Shown here one piece after another: positions 1 to 8,996 of a stretch of 64,000 nucleotides of DNA. Below the pieces are notes generated by a model that saw only the letters and a list, made by a program, of their open reading frames with translations, ran no database searches and had not been told where the DNA came from. Position numbers and translations under genes: made by a program. Source of the DNA: an uncultured Amylibacter sp. (lineage in GTDB: Bacteria; Pseudomonadota; Alphaproteobacteria; Rhodobacterales; Rhodobacteraceae); assembly GCA_959347345.1 (NCBI GenBank), contig OY365738.1, positions 2,070,501 through 2,134,500 of the forward strand, read 5' to 3'. Every line of letters starts with the position of its first letter. Positions within the stretch are counted from its first letter, which is position 1.

Positions 1-3
1 CAT
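1..3 (-). CDS. start codon of a gene leaving the window
   Basis: The first three bases are CAT, an ATG on the minus strand, and the sequence just upstream on that strand (positions 4-17) reads as a purine-rich AAAAGGA ribosome binding site at suitable spacing. It lies 27 bases beyond the stop of the bicupin gene, so it is probably the next gene of the same minus-strand operon. Nothing of the protein itself can be seen. Confidence 0.5.
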
Positions 4-30
4 GGTATAATCCTTTTGTTTGCGGTTAGG

Positions 31-1008
31 TTATGGAATCCAAGTCGCCCCAGGTTTATCATCGGTATTGCGCACGCGATACATCGCGGCCACACCACTG
101 ACGGCGGGGGTTATTGAATGGGGTAAATTCGGTGGTACGGCGCAGGTATCGCCCGCGTTCAAAATGGCCTCGCCATCCTGCCACGCCAGCCGCCAATGAC
201 CGTATAAAGGCATCAATATTTCATGGCGAGGCGTTTGATAGGGCGCGGGGGGAAGACTGCTACGACTGATGAAATCAACCTCAAACCCCGGCTTATCACG
301 CAGAGCACCATGTGCGCTGATAACATCGGCGGGTTGGGTGTTGCTGAGCGCCATTAAATCCCAAAACCGCGCGATATAACGCGGGATGACTTCGGTAGTG
401 GTCGGTTCGGGAATCGCCGCCAATGCCGCATCATCCAGCACCGCCATCGGTTTAATTCCATCGGGCAGATTTTGCCCAGCAGAGGTATTATACAACCGCC
501 CGTTCGCCCCCAGAATCAGCCCGTGTTCCCGTGCATCCTCAATCACTTGGGGTGCCCAAACCACGCCACCGCCCGCGTCATCCCCGCCTAAGATAGCCAT
601 CAGCATGCCGTAGTCCGTGCCGACATTTTCAAAGCCACGGAAAATCCCCGTTGGGATATTGAAAATATCGCCCTCGTTCAAAATGACTTCGCCCGCCGTT
701 CCCCAACGTCCCCAGAAAAATCGCCACCGTCCTTTTAGCACGAAAAACACCTCTGCCGTGCGATGAACATGCAGGGAATTGCGCACTTTCGGCGGTTGCC
801 CTGCCGCGCCAATGTTAAAGCCTGGGGTTTCTTTTATATGAACGTGTTGATCGGGGCTTTCCGATACTCCCGCGCCGATAATGGTGAAGTTTTCTTTTTC
901 ATCACTGCCCGGAGTGTGGGCATCGATAAACGCGGTTTTGCATGGTTTCATGTCGCCATAACGAACAATCCGTGCGTCCATTTGGTCTGGTGTTATTTGG
1001 GTGGTCAT
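31..1008 (-). CDS. bicupin protein (two cupin barrels), function unknown
   Basis: The 325-residue protein has two cupin domains. The first is at about residues 78-130 (HVHRTAEVFFVLKG, then a second cupin motif GEVILNEGDIFNIPTG) and the second at about 263-303 (PRHEILMPLYGHWRL, then GEAILNAGDTCAVPPNLPHS). The layout resembles gentisate dioxygenase-like and sugar isomerase-like bicupins, but the usual His-x-His metal site is clear only in domain 1. The start overlaps the preceding gene's stop by four bases, so translation is coupled. The gene sits behind two NTF2-like genes and an HpsN-like dehydrogenase. It probably acts on a cytoplasmic intermediate of that pathway; the substrate cannot be read from sequence. 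Confidence 0.75.
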   Translation of the reverse strand: MTTQITPDQMDARIVRYGDMKPCKTAFIDAHTPGSDEKENFTIIGAGVSESPDQHVHIKETPGFNIGAAGQPPKVRNSLHVHRTAEVFFVLKGRWRFFWGRWGTAGEVILNEGDIFNIPTGIFRGFENVGTDYGMLMAILGGDDAGGGVVWAPQVIEDAREHGLILGANGRLYNTSAGQNLPDGIKPMAVLDDAALAAIPEPTTTEVIPRYIARFWDLMALSNTQPADVISAHGALRDKPGFEVDFISRSSLPPAPYQTPRHEILMPLYGHWRLAWQDGEAILNAGDTCAVPPNLPHSITPAVSGVAAMYRVRNTDDKPGATWIP

Positions 1009-1991
1009 CCGTGGTCTCCTGTATGGTTTAAGATTTGTTGCCAGATTGCGACTTCATCAATCAAGGTGAATTCGCGTCTGATGGTTGGTTTATTTGCTCC
1101 AAAATTTACTCCGAAGGGGCCAAATTCTGCGTGGGTCATGCCCATGATATGAACTCTTGCGCCCGTGGGTTTGCCAAAGCCCCCCGTGCCGTCATGTTTC
1201 CCATCCAAAGACCAGCGCAAGGCCGCACGGGGTGGCATCATTGCATCCGCCCGCCCGATACAATGATGAATGGTAAAGGTCGCACTGGGAAAGCTGGCAC
1301 GTAAATTCAGCCAAAAATCGCGCACATCGCCCGTGCCATGTCCATCCATCCCGCCCGCATAAAACACCTGCGCGGCACGGTCAAAGTTTTGCGTGATAGC
1401 GGGTTCATCGCCGTCCATGATTTTAATCAAAACCGCTGCCATGCGTGCGCCCCATTCGTTATCATTGCCCGTGCCTGTATAGGGTCCAGCCGTATCAATC
1501 TGGGGGCTATAGGGTGCGGGGTTCGGGTTCTTAGCGGCAAAATCACGCGGAGTCCAACCCAAGGCACGAACAATCGCGCCTTGGTCGCGTATCAGCCATT
1601 CGTCGTTAATCTGGTTGTTAATCGCGTGGCAATCGGCAATCACGCGATAGCCCAATTTCACGCCACTCGCCTTGCCATAAATCCCATCCGTGGCGTGGGT
1701 TGCGGTGGAAAATATCCTATGCGAGGATAGCATGCCGCCCTGGGGGTCGCCCGACCAAATCACATCCTCACCCAATAACTGGCGGTCTGGAAATTCCGTC
1801 AGCGTCGCCTGTGTCGCGGTGATAACGGTTTGGTTGCCCTTGGTAATGCCACTGGGACTGCGCACCAATATATCGGGGCTGTAATAATGGTTTAGAGTAT
1901 CAACGCCTCGCTCTTCCCATATCTCGTGCGTGATGCCCAAAATATAATCAGGGAAGGTTTTAAATTTCGTATCAAAGCCGTGCATGGTCAT
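1005..1991 (-). CDS. double SnoaL/NTF2-like protein
   Basis: The 328-residue protein seems to hold two NTF2-like (SnoaL, ester cyclase-like) cone folds in tandem. The first is at about residues 15-155, with the typical VIADCHAINNQINDEWLIRDQG strand pattern and a conserved W-L-I-R-D-x-G. The second is at about 180-325. SnoaL-like proteins include polyketide cyclases and many small-molecule isomerases or dehydratases; nothing here fixes the reaction. The start overlaps the upstream NTF2-like gene by four bases (ATGA), and the stop overlaps the bicupin gene in the same way, so the three proteins are probably made together and act in one pathway. Confidence 0.7.
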   Translation of the reverse strand: MTMHGFDTKFKTFPDYILGITHEIWEERGVDTLNHYYSPDILVRSPSGITKGNQTVITATQATLTEFPDRQLLGEDVIWSGDPQGGMLSSHRIFSTATHATDGIYGKASGVKLGYRVIADCHAINNQINDEWLIRDQGAIVRALGWTPRDFAAKNPNPAPYSPQIDTAGPYTGTGNDNEWGARMAAVLIKIMDGDEPAITQNFDRAAQVFYAGGMDGHGTGDVRDFWLNLRASFPSATFTIHHCIGRADAMMPPRAALRWSLDGKHDGTGGFGKPTGARVHIMGMTHAEFGPFGVNFGANKPTIRREFTLIDEVAIWQQILNHTGDHG

Positions 1992-3040
1992 GTGTAATCC
2001 TTTTTAATATCAATCGCGCCCATCAAACGTGCCTTATTAAACTCCCCTAGGCGGGCAAAAACATCCACGCCAATTTGACGATAAATATCCAATAAGTCAA
2101 TCAAAACCCAGTTTTCACGGATTAACCCTGCTTCCAATCGCCAGAAATCAAGGCTACATAGGGTAATCGTTTTATCCAAAGGCGGTAATCCCAGCCAGCC
2201 ATCGCATTGCAAAGTTTGCATCATATTCGGCCAGCCTGTGACGGCGGCGTAATTGCCCTCGGCAAAGAAATGATGGTTCGTGTGTCCTAATTTCTGCCCT
2301 CTATCAGGCATAGCCCGTAGGAACGGAATTTGATGCCAATGGCGAAACCCAGCCATACCACGCCCCGTGCCAATACCAGAAGGCCCATACCAATTCATCT
2401 TTGGATGCCAAAATCGGGGCAGCTCCATGGCGGTTGGGGGTTGCACGGGATGAAGGCTCATAGCCTTTAGCATATCAATAATATGTTGCCGTGTTGCAAT
2501 CGCCTGTGCATCAGTGCCGTTTATTGCCAAACCATCTTGGGTTGCGGGGGCAGGGACATGCCATTCGCGCCCCAAGGACGGCGATAAAGGCCAAGCCCGC
2601 GCTTGCATCATAACCTCTGGTATATCCCAAATCCCTTGGAATTCCGCGACTCGCCCGTCTTTAATACGATAAAACTCGGCAAATCGCATGTGGGCAATAT
2701 GCCCCGTTGGTGGGATATTCAGCCAAGGCACGATAAACGTACCGCTATAATAACCCGCACAGCCAATCCATTCTGCCCCGTCCTCATCCGCACCCGCCAT
2801 GATAATAGTATCACGGCGTTCCAAATCTGGCCAAGCTTTGGCTAATGGCGCAAGGGTCGCATCATAAAAACTGCCCGCATCGGTGAATTCGCCAAACGGA
2901 TGGCACATGCGAAATCGTGCCTCCCCCGCGATTTTTATTAACGCATCCCGTGCGTTCGTTCCATCCAAATCATACAACGCGGTTTGATAGGGTTTCAGCA
3001 GGTTTTTTAAATTCTGCCAGTTTTCATTTATACCGTCCAT
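1988..3040 (-). CDS. NTF2/SnoaL-like protein, paralogue of the divergent gene at 8997
   Basis: The 350-residue protein is a paralogue of the one encoded at 8997-9941. Both carry an N-terminal NTF2-like half with a Y-S/V-G-x-F-x-x-P segment and a FYRI(K/E) strand, and a C-terminal half with WYGP-GIG, then F-L-x-A-x-PDR, then GWP-M and an EW/ENWV-L-x-D ending. That second block is a good fingerprint for this uncharacterised double-domain subfamily. It starts on the base after the HpsN-like gene's stop codon, so it is tightly coupled to it. A role in rearranging or dehydrating the dehydrogenase substrate or product is inferred only from context. Confidence 0.7.
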   Translation of the reverse strand: MDGINENWQNLKNLLKPYQTALYDLDGTNARDALIKIAGEARFRMCHPFGEFTDAGSFYDATLAPLAKAWPDLERRDTIIMAGADEDGAEWIGCAGYYSGTFIVPWLNIPPTGHIAHMRFAEFYRIKDGRVAEFQGIWDIPEVMMQARAWPLSPSLGREWHVPAPATQDGLAINGTDAQAIATRQHIIDMLKAMSLHPVQPPTAMELPRFWHPKMNWYGPSGIGTGRGMAGFRHWHQIPFLRAMPDRGQKLGHTNHHFFAEGNYAAVTGWPNMMQTLQCDGWLGLPPLDKTITLCSLDFWRLEAGLIRENWVLIDLLDIYRQIGVDVFARLGEFNKARLMGAIDIKKDYT

Positions 3041-4351
3041 TTATTTTGCCCCCTTTCCATAAGGTATATTCTGCCCACCATAACGGCGCAGGCGGATATT
3101 GCATTGTTCGGCGTGTCCTACAAAACCCTCTAACAAACATAAACGAGAGCCATATTCACCGATTTTCACGGCGGCTTCGTCTGTTAGGATTTTCTGATAA
3201 CTATGAGTTTTTAGGAATTTCCCAACCCAGAGCCCGCCCGTATAACGCCCCGCCTTTTGCGTGGGTAGGGTGTGGTTCGTGCCGATAATTTTATCACCAT
3301 TGGCGACATTGGTGCGCGCCCCCAAAAACAGAGCACCATAGCTCTGCATATTTTGTAAAAACCAATCATCGCGGTCGGTCATGACTTGAACATGCTCGGA
3401 TGCTATGTGGTTTGCTTGGGTCAAAAGCTCTTCGTAAGTATCGCATAAAATCACCTCGCCATAATCGCGCCAAGAGGCACCAGCCGTATCCGCGGTCGGT
3501 AGGATTTTTAATAAACGGTCAATCTCACGCAAAGTATCCTCCGCCAATTTACGCGAAGTCGTCAGCAAAATCGCGGGGGAATTATAGCCGTGTTCGGCCT
3601 GTCCCAATAAATCGGTCGCGCACAATTCCCCATCCACGGTATCGTCTGCGATTATCAAAGTCTCTGTCGGGCCTGCAAATAAATCAATCCCAACCCGCCC
3701 GTAAAGCTGGCGTTTAGCCTCTGCCACGAAAGCATTGCCCGGCCCCACCAGCATATCCACCGCTTTAATGGTTTCTGTGCCAAGTGCCATTGCGCCGATG
3801 GCTTGAATCCCGCCCAGCACGTAAATCTCGTGCGCCCCGCCAAGGTGCATGGCGGCAATCACGGCGGGGTTTGGCGAGCCGTTAAACGGCGGGGTTGCGG
3901 CGGCAATACGCGGAACGCCCGCAACATCGGCGGTCGCCACGGACATATGTGCGCTGGCAACCATCGGGAATTTCCCGCCCGGCACATAACAGCCGACCGA
4001 GGCAACGGGGATGGTTTTATGCCCCAGAATAACCCCAGGCATGGTTTCAATTTCTATATCCGTGATAGTGCTACGCTGCGCCTTGGCAAAATTGCGCACT
4101 TGGGTTTGGGCAAAGCGAATATCATCCATATCGCGGGTGCTGACTTTGTTTATTAACGCGGTGATTTCGCTGGATGATAGCAGGTGCGATTTCGGCGTGT
4201 AGTTATCGAATTTCTGCGATAATTCGCGCACGGCAGAGTCGCCGTTTGCTTCAATCTGTGCCAGAGTCTGTTCCACGATTGCACGGGTTTTTGCGTCATC
4301 TTCGGTGCGGGTTGTTGCGGGTTTTGCGGTTTTTAAGTGTTTGATTGTCAT
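3041..4351 (-). CDS. histidinol dehydrogenase superfamily enzyme, HpsN-like (sulfopropanediol 3-dehydrogenase type)
   Basis: The 436-residue protein is a zinc- and NAD-dependent dehydrogenase of the HisD fold. The metal and catalytic positions of HisD are kept: Q251 and H254 (QAEHG), E319-H320 (SEHVQVM), D353 and H413 (VGHAEQ). The substrate region differs from biosynthetic HisD and matches the HpsN branch ([17 protein letters not shown], then LWVGKFLKT). HpsN oxidises 2,3-dihydroxypropane-1-sulfonate to sulfolactate. The neighbours are an ABC sugar-type transporter and NTF2-like proteins rather than his genes, which supports a catabolic role. Sulfonate specificity is not proven: the known hps operons use other partners, and the true substrate may be another polyol. 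Confidence 0.8.
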   Translation of the reverse strand: MTIKHLKTAKPATTRTEDDAKTRAIVEQTLAQIEANGDSAVRELSQKFDNYTPKSHLLSSSEITALINKVSTRDMDDIRFAQTQVRNFAKAQRSTITDIEIETMPGVILGHKTIPVASVGCYVPGGKFPMVASAHMSVATADVAGVPRIAAATPPFNGSPNPAVIAAMHLGGAHEIYVLGGIQAIGAMALGTETIKAVDMLVGPGNAFVAEAKRQLYGRVGIDLFAGPTETLIIADDTVDGELCATDLLGQAEHGYNSPAILLTTSRKLAEDTLREIDRLLKILPTADTAGASWRDYGEVILCDTYEELLTQANHIASEHVQVMTDRDDWFLQNMQSYGALFLGARTNVANGDKIIGTNHTLPTQKAGRYTGGLWVGKFLKTHSYQKILTDEAAVKIGEYGSRLCLLEGFVGHAEQCNIRLRRYGGQNIPYGKGAK

Positions 4352-4401
4352 TTTTTTGCACCAATGCTTTCATTATTTGTTATTTTAATATCTCTCATAA
4401 T

Positions 4402-5283
4402 CTAGCCCTTCACCGCGCCAGCCGTCAAACCACTGACGATTTGTCTTTGAAAAAACAACACCATAATAAACAACGGAGCGGTCGCCGAGACAACCGCCGC
4501 CACGGCAAACATAACATTGCCTTTGGTTTGGGTCGTCCCCAAAAAGCTGGCAATCTTTGGTACCATCGTTTGATTCTCCCCCGACAGCAACAACGCCGTC
4601 ACAGCAAAATCATTATACGCTAATAAAAAGGAAAACAACCCCGTGGTAATCACCCCAGGCCACATCACCGGAATAATCACCAGCCGAAACGCTTGGAAAC
4701 GGGTGCACCCATCCACCATCGCGCTTTCGTCCAGATCTTGGGGGATATTGCGAAAGAAAGAGGTCAACATCCACAAAGTAAAAGGCTGATTAATCGCCAC
4801 TAAAACAACGATAGTGGTGAATAAATGCCCCCATAAATTCCACTGATAAAACGGCAAAAGATAACCAGAAACCAAAGTAATCGGCGGCATCGCCCTAAAA
4901 ATAAGTGCTATAATCAACAGCCAAAAAGCATAGCGATACGTACTGCGCGACAGAGCATAGGCGGCCAGCGTGCCAAAGGTCAGCGAAATCATCACAACAC
5001 AAACAACGACGATTATCGTGTTTAACGCGGCGCGCCAGAATTCCTCCGCCACCCACGCCCCGACATAGGCATCGGGGGTGAAACGCCCGCCAGTCTCTGC
5101 CAAGGTACGCACCCCGCTTATCGCGTAATTCCAGTTTGCTTTGGAAAAGAAATCGCCCTCCACTTTGAACGACCCCCAAACCGTCCAAACGAACGGAAAC
5201 GCGGCAAGGGTCAGCCAGACCACCAGAAAAAAACCAATCATCAGTATCCAAAATTTAGAGGGTTTGGTGGTCAAATCACTCAT
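4402..5283 (-). CDS. CUT1 ABC transporter permease (MalG-like)
   Basis: The 293-residue inner-membrane protein has about six hydrophobic segments and the ATPase-contact EAA loop near residue 195 (DESAMVDGCTRFQAFRLV, ending in P). The C-terminus QRQIVSGLTAGAVKG is typical of the second permease of CUT1 sugar importers. It starts three bases after the stop of the partner permease, so the two form the heterodimeric channel. The operon also supplies the binding protein (6508-7746) and the ATPase (7774-8856). Family membership is secure; the cargo is unknown. Confidence 0.9.
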   Translation of the reverse strand: MSDLTTKPSKFWILMIGFFLVVWLTLAAFPFVWTVWGSFKVEGDFFSKANWNYAISGVRTLAETGGRFTPDAYVGAWVAEEFWRAALNTIIVVVCVVMISLTFGTLAAYALSRSTYRYAFWLLIIALIFRAMPPITLVSGYLLPFYQWNLWGHLFTTIVVLVAINQPFTLWMLTSFFRNIPQDLDESAMVDGCTRFQAFRLVIIPVMWPGVITTGLFSFLLAYNDFAVTALLLSGENQTMVPKIASFLGTTQTKGNVMFAVAAVVSATAPLFIMVLFFQRQIVSGLTAGAVKG

Positions 5284-5286
5284 ATC

Positions 5287-6309
5287 TTATGCCTTTCCAA
5301 ATTGGCGATAGGTGCGTACTAACACGGGTGATAGCAAAATAATCACGCCAAGGATTGTTAAAACAGAGGTGGCGGCGGCCGAGGATAATAGGCGGGTTTC
5401 ACCGCCCAAATCGCTAAAGATAAAATACGATAAGGATTGCGCGTGTGCCTCTGCATTAAAGCTGACAATCGGTTCAAACACGCGGAAATTATCCATGATT
5501 TTTATCAATACCATAAAAGTCGTCAAAGGCAGTAAATGTGGCAAAACCACAAACCGCAGCCTTTGCCATGCATTCGCCCCATCAATCAGCGAGGATTCGA
5601 CAACATCCTTTGGCACGGTTTGCAACCCCGCGTAATAAACGACAAAGGCAAAGGGCGCAGTGCTCCAAATCCCATAAACCATCAGCATCAGCCAAGTCAG
5701 TGGGGTAGAGGCTTTCATAGATAGGGTAGGGTCGCCCACGATATATTGGATGAAACTGCCGATAATCCCGCGTGAATCAATCATCCAAAACAGGATTAAC
5801 GCGCCGATAAGCGGGGTTACAATCATCGGTAAAAGTGAGGCAAAGATGACCAGCCCGCGCAAAATACGCGGAATGGAATTGACGGCTAGGGCAATGCAAA
5901 GCCCGAAAATCAACGCAAACGGCGTGACGATAAAGGTATAAGACAGGGTAAAGGCCAATGCGCCATAAAACGGCAGGTTCAAAAGGTTTGAGGCGAAGTG
6001 GTGCAGGCCCCGCGATTCGCGCCACAGGGTTGCGATTTCGCTGGTCGCCAGATGGCCGCGATTGGTATAAACCTCGGTTCCTGAAAACTGCCCCAAGGGG
6101 CGGCTCTTGCGCAATTCGCGCATCGCGTCTTGGTCGACCGTGGTTTCTATTGTACAGCCAAAGGGACCGCAATTTTCAACCTCTATAATAATTTGCTCGT
6201 GGTCGGTGAAAACCGATTGAATCACGACAGACACAATCGGCGCGGCAATAAACAAAACCATCGCCATAACGGTCGGCAGGGTGAACCAGAAAAAACTGCG
6301 GTGTTTCAT
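5287..6309 (-). CDS. CUT1 ABC transporter permease (MalF/UgpA-like)
   Basis: The 340-residue permease has an N-terminal membrane segment followed by a long periplasmic stretch at about residues 33-110 containing CGPFGCTIETT. The core segments then follow, with an EAA loop near 240 (ESSLIDGANAWQRLRFVVLP). The large first periplasmic loop is longer than in most UgpA-type permeases and carries two cysteines that could form a disulfide. It is first of the permease pair, and its start is separated from the binding-protein gene by the 30-bp hairpin at 6367-6429, which should lower its expression relative to the binding protein. Confidence 0.9.
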   Translation of the reverse strand: MKHRSFFWFTLPTVMAMVLFIAAPIVSVVIQSVFTDHEQIIIEVENCGPFGCTIETTVDQDAMRELRKSRPLGQFSGTEVYTNRGHLATSEIATLWRESRGLHHFASNLLNLPFYGALAFTLSYTFIVTPFALIFGLCIALAVNSIPRILRGLVIFASLLPMIVTPLIGALILFWMIDSRGIIGSFIQYIVGDPTLSMKASTPLTWLMLMVYGIWSTAPFAFVVYYAGLQTVPKDVVESSLIDGANAWQRLRFVVLPHLLPLTTFMVLIKIMDNFRVFEPIVSFNAEAHAQSLSYFIFSDLGGETRLLSSAAATSVLTILGVIILLSPVLVRTYRQFGKA

Positions 6310-6366
6310 AGGGGGTGTCTTTTGGTTTGTTGGGTTAGTATAAAATAGTTAAGAGTGTGAGGGGGT

Positions 6367-6429
6367 GGCGGCGGTGGGCGGGGGGCTCTCTTACGCTTCG
6401 CGTAAGAGAGCCCCCCGCCCACCGCCGCC
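6367..6429 (-). terminator. 30-bp perfect hairpin between binding-protein and permease genes
   Basis: Positions 6367-6396 and 6400-6429 are perfect reverse complements around a 3-base TTC loop. The stem is very G+C-rich at its base, with a CTCTCTTACGC top. There is no long U-tract after it on either strand, so it is more likely an mRNA-stabilising or translation-separating element like the malE-malF intercistronic hairpins than a clean intrinsic terminator. It lies in the 198-base gap behind the binding-protein stop. The rest of that gap has short CCCGAAGGG palindromic pieces at about 6435-6460. Confidence 0.8.
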
Positions 6430-6507
6430 CGTGGCGACTTCCCGAAGGGATGGCGCAGACCCGAAGGGCCTATGCCCGTGCGCACCAGTGCGAAGCATTT
6501 TTAAAAC

Positions 6508-7746
6508 CTAATTCAAAAATCCTTTTTCTTTCGCGGCGGCGGTATAAGCAGCCTCGGTATCCGCCAGAGTTTGCCCAGCCGTTTCATCGCCTTTCAAAAA
6601 ATCGGCGATATTATCGCCAAGGGCTGTATGCAACAAACCTTGATAGGGCAACATAGGATAGGGTTTTGTATTGGCAGCAATCGCGGCAAAAACACCATCA
6701 TTGACCGGGGCGGGTTTATAGCCATCTATCATCCACACGGCCTGCCCCATCGTTTCATCGTTCAAAATGTTTGGGCTGGTTGCGTGTAGCATCGCCAGAA
6801 ACGTAGCCTCTGCATCCGCGTCAGAGATGTTTTTGGCAACCGTCCAGCCATCCCACCATAGGGTAGATGCGGGCTCATTGCCACCACCAACGGTTAGGGG
6901 TGGTCCCACGCGCAGGTTGTTATAAACCTCAGGCGCGGCACCTTCATCATCCATGAGACTACCCATACGCGATCCCCACATGCTCATCAAAGCGACATTG
7001 CCAGCCTCAACTTCCGCCGATGTTGCATTGGAATCATGCGTCAGGTAATCGGGGTTCATGTATTCGCTTAACGCCTTTAACATGTTTAATGTCGCGATAC
7101 CTTTTTCATTGTTTATCGCAACCTCTGCCGAACCCTGTTTATAGAATTCGCCACCGAAACCGATGTACATATTGACGAATTCCTCCGCCAGATTCCAGCC
7201 CGCTTTATACGCGCCACCAATCGGGTTTGCCATAATTCCCGCATCGCGGATTTTCTGCGCGGCGGCCAGCATGTCTTCATAGCTTTTCGGCACATCCGCC
7301 CCGATTTTATCCAAAACATCGGCACGATAAGCCAGAGTTTGCGCGTTTGCCATAAAAGCAACCGCCATGATATTGCCATTTATCGTAATCAGGCGATTCT
7401 TTGGCAGATTGGGTGCGTGTTTGGCAACCAAATCATTCAAAGGGCGCACCACATCCTCATTCATCAGGGCAATAAGCGATGAATTGGCGATAATCGCGCT
7501 GGTATATTCGGCAGGATTGCCTTGCATCCCTGCCAGATTGATTTTTTGATGGTCGGCGGTTAAATTAGCCTCACCTGTGATATTATCACAAGCCATAGCC
7601 GCATTTGCAACCGTGTGAATCGCTGGGAATTCATTGCCAACGATACTGACACGCCCTGCTGTAATGCCGCAATCTGCGGAATAAGCAATGCTGCCAGCAC
7701 AGGCCAACGTCACACCAAGTGTTAGAGTTTTTGTAAAAGGGTTCAT
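6508..7746 (-). CDS. CUT1 ABC transporter substrate-binding protein
   Basis: The 412-residue periplasmic binding protein has a signal peptide (MNPFTKTLTLGVTLACAG) with a likely cleavage after AYSA. I chose the ATG at 7746 because an AGGAGA ribosome binding site precedes it at good spacing; an upstream in-frame start at 7773 would add nine residues ahead of the signal. The body has the usual family-1 features, including NPIGGAYKAGWNLAEEF and MSMWGSRMG in the ligand cleft. It delivers an unknown polyol- or sugar-like solute to the permeases at 4402-6309 and lies between the ATPase gene and the hairpin. Confidence 0.88.
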   Translation of the reverse strand: MNPFTKTLTLGVTLACAGSIAYSADCGITAGRVSIVGNEFPAIHTVANAAMACDNITGEANLTADHQKINLAGMQGNPAEYTSAIIANSSLIALMNEDVVRPLNDLVAKHAPNLPKNRLITINGNIMAVAFMANAQTLAYRADVLDKIGADVPKSYEDMLAAAQKIRDAGIMANPIGGAYKAGWNLAEEFVNMYIGFGGEFYKQGSAEVAINNEKGIATLNMLKALSEYMNPDYLTHDSNATSAEVEAGNVALMSMWGSRMGSLMDDEGAAPEVYNNLRVGPPLTVGGGNEPASTLWWDGWTVAKNISDADAEATFLAMLHATSPNILNDETMGQAVWMIDGYKPAPVNDGVFAAIAANTKPYPMLPYQGLLHTALGDNIADFLKGDETAGQTLADTEAAYTAAAKEKGFLN

Positions 7747-7773
7747 AAGGGTTCTCCTATTTTGTATCCGCAA

Positions 7774-8856
7774 CTATGTATTAATTCTTGCCCCTGTCTG
7801 CGGATGAAACAGGTGGCAAAATCCGGGTGTAATTTTGGCAGAGACCGTATCGCCGATTTTGGCGCGGAAGTCTTTATCTGCCTTAATGGAAACCAGTCGC
7901 GCCCCAAGGCGCAAGGTCAGCATAACGCAATCGCCCAAAAGCTCAACCGTGTAAATCGGTGCTTTGATTTGGGTTCCTTTGCCCACGATAACATCCTCGG
8001 CACGAAATCCAAGGGTCACGGGGGTGTTTTTGGGTATGTTTTTACCAGTAAAACCAGTGATTTTTATGTTTTTACTGTAATCTGTCGTGCCCTCTTTGGC
8101 GTGAAACGCGCCGTTTTTCATCTCTCCCTTTATCAGATTCATCGCGGGCGAGCCGATAAAGCCCGCAACAAACTCATTCGTGGGAGAGTTATAAATATCG
8201 GCGGGCGTGCCGACCTGCTGCACTATACCCTTATTCATAACGACAACACGGTCAGCAAGAGTCATCGCTTCCACTTGGTCGTGGGTGACATAAAGCGTCG
8301 TCGTCTGCAATTCAAATTGTAAATTCTTTATCTGGGCGCGGGTCGATAGGCGCAGTTTTGCATCCAAATTGGACAAAGGCTCGTCCATTAAAAAAACCGT
8401 GGGTTCGCGGACAATAGCACGGGCAAGTGCCACCCGTTGCCTCTGCCCGCCTGACAGCTCCGCTGGTTTGCGGTGTAGGAATGGTCCCAGCTCCACCATA
8501 TCGGCGGCACGGCGCACTCGCGTATCATGCGTGGCACGGGGGATTTTGCGAATCCGCAGGGGAAAGCAAATGTTTTGATAGACATTCATATTGGGATAAA
8601 GCCCGTAAGATTGAAACACCATAGCGATATCGCGGTCTTTCGGATCAAGCCGATTGACACAGACTCCGTCAATTAAAATCTCGCCTTGCGTGGGGTCTTC
8701 CAGCCCCGCAATCATCCGCATCGTTGTGGTTTTGCCACAGCCAGAGGGACCCAGCAGAACGACAAACTCCTTATCCTTGATGGTTAAATCAAAGTTATCA
8801 ACGCCGATAAAATTACCCCAACGTTTGGAAATATTGTTTAATTGAATTTCGGCCAT
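7774..8856 (-). CDS. ABC transporter ATPase, UgpC/MalK type
   Basis: The 360-residue ATPase has Walker A GPSGCGKT at residues 36-43, signature [14 protein letters not shown] near 134-147 and Walker [16 protein letters not shown]. The C-terminal OB/TOBE regulatory domain from about 235 contains [14 protein letters not shown] and the [10 protein letters not shown] segment typical of the MalK/UgpC group. It is the first gene of the minus-strand operon that runs to the left end of the window, and is read divergently from the NTF2-like gene at 8997. Confidence 0.93.
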   Translation of the reverse strand: MAEIQLNNISKRWGNFIGVDNFDLTIKDKEFVVLLGPSGCGKTTTMRMIAGLEDPTQGEILIDGVCVNRLDPKDRDIAMVFQSYGLYPNMNVYQNICFPLRIRKIPRATHDTRVRRAADMVELGPFLHRKPAELSGGQRQRVALARAIVREPTVFLMDEPLSNLDAKLRLSTRAQIKNLQFELQTTTLYVTHDQVEAMTLADRVVVMNKGIVQQVGTPADIYNSPTNEFVAGFIGSPAMNLIKGEMKNGAFHAKEGTTDYSKNIKITGFTGKNIPKNTPVTLGFRAEDVIVGKGTQIKAPIYTVELLGDCVMLTLRLGARLVSIKADKDFRAKIGDTVSAKITPGFCHLFHPQTGARINT

Positions 8857-8996
8857 AGTGTTTTTTGCAGTGTTTTTTAGAGTGCTTGTTTTAAGTTATT
8901 GCTTTTTGGGGCGACTTTGTTTAATAGCTATCTTATGCAAACAATCTTGCGAATAGCAAGTGGTTTTTTGCGAATTATTAAAAAAAAGGATACATT
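8857..8996. promoter_or_regulatory. divergent promoter region with paired TTGCGAAT sites
   Basis: This 140-base A+T-rich gap separates the divergent transporter operon and the NTF2-like gene. TTGCGAAT occurs at 8947-8954 and again at 8968-8975, exactly 21 bases apart (two helical turns). The first copy is part of an inverted repeat, CTTGC at 8946-8950 and GCAAG at 8956-8960. This is the layout of a regulator binding region, but no regulator gene is adjacent. The gene at 8997 has a ribosome binding site AAAGGA a few bases before its ATG. Confidence 0.45.

Noticed and set aside
3041..4351. Histidinol dehydrogenase of histidine biosynthesis
   Set aside because: The metal ligands are conserved, but the substrate region and neighbours fit the HpsN branch, and no his genes are present.
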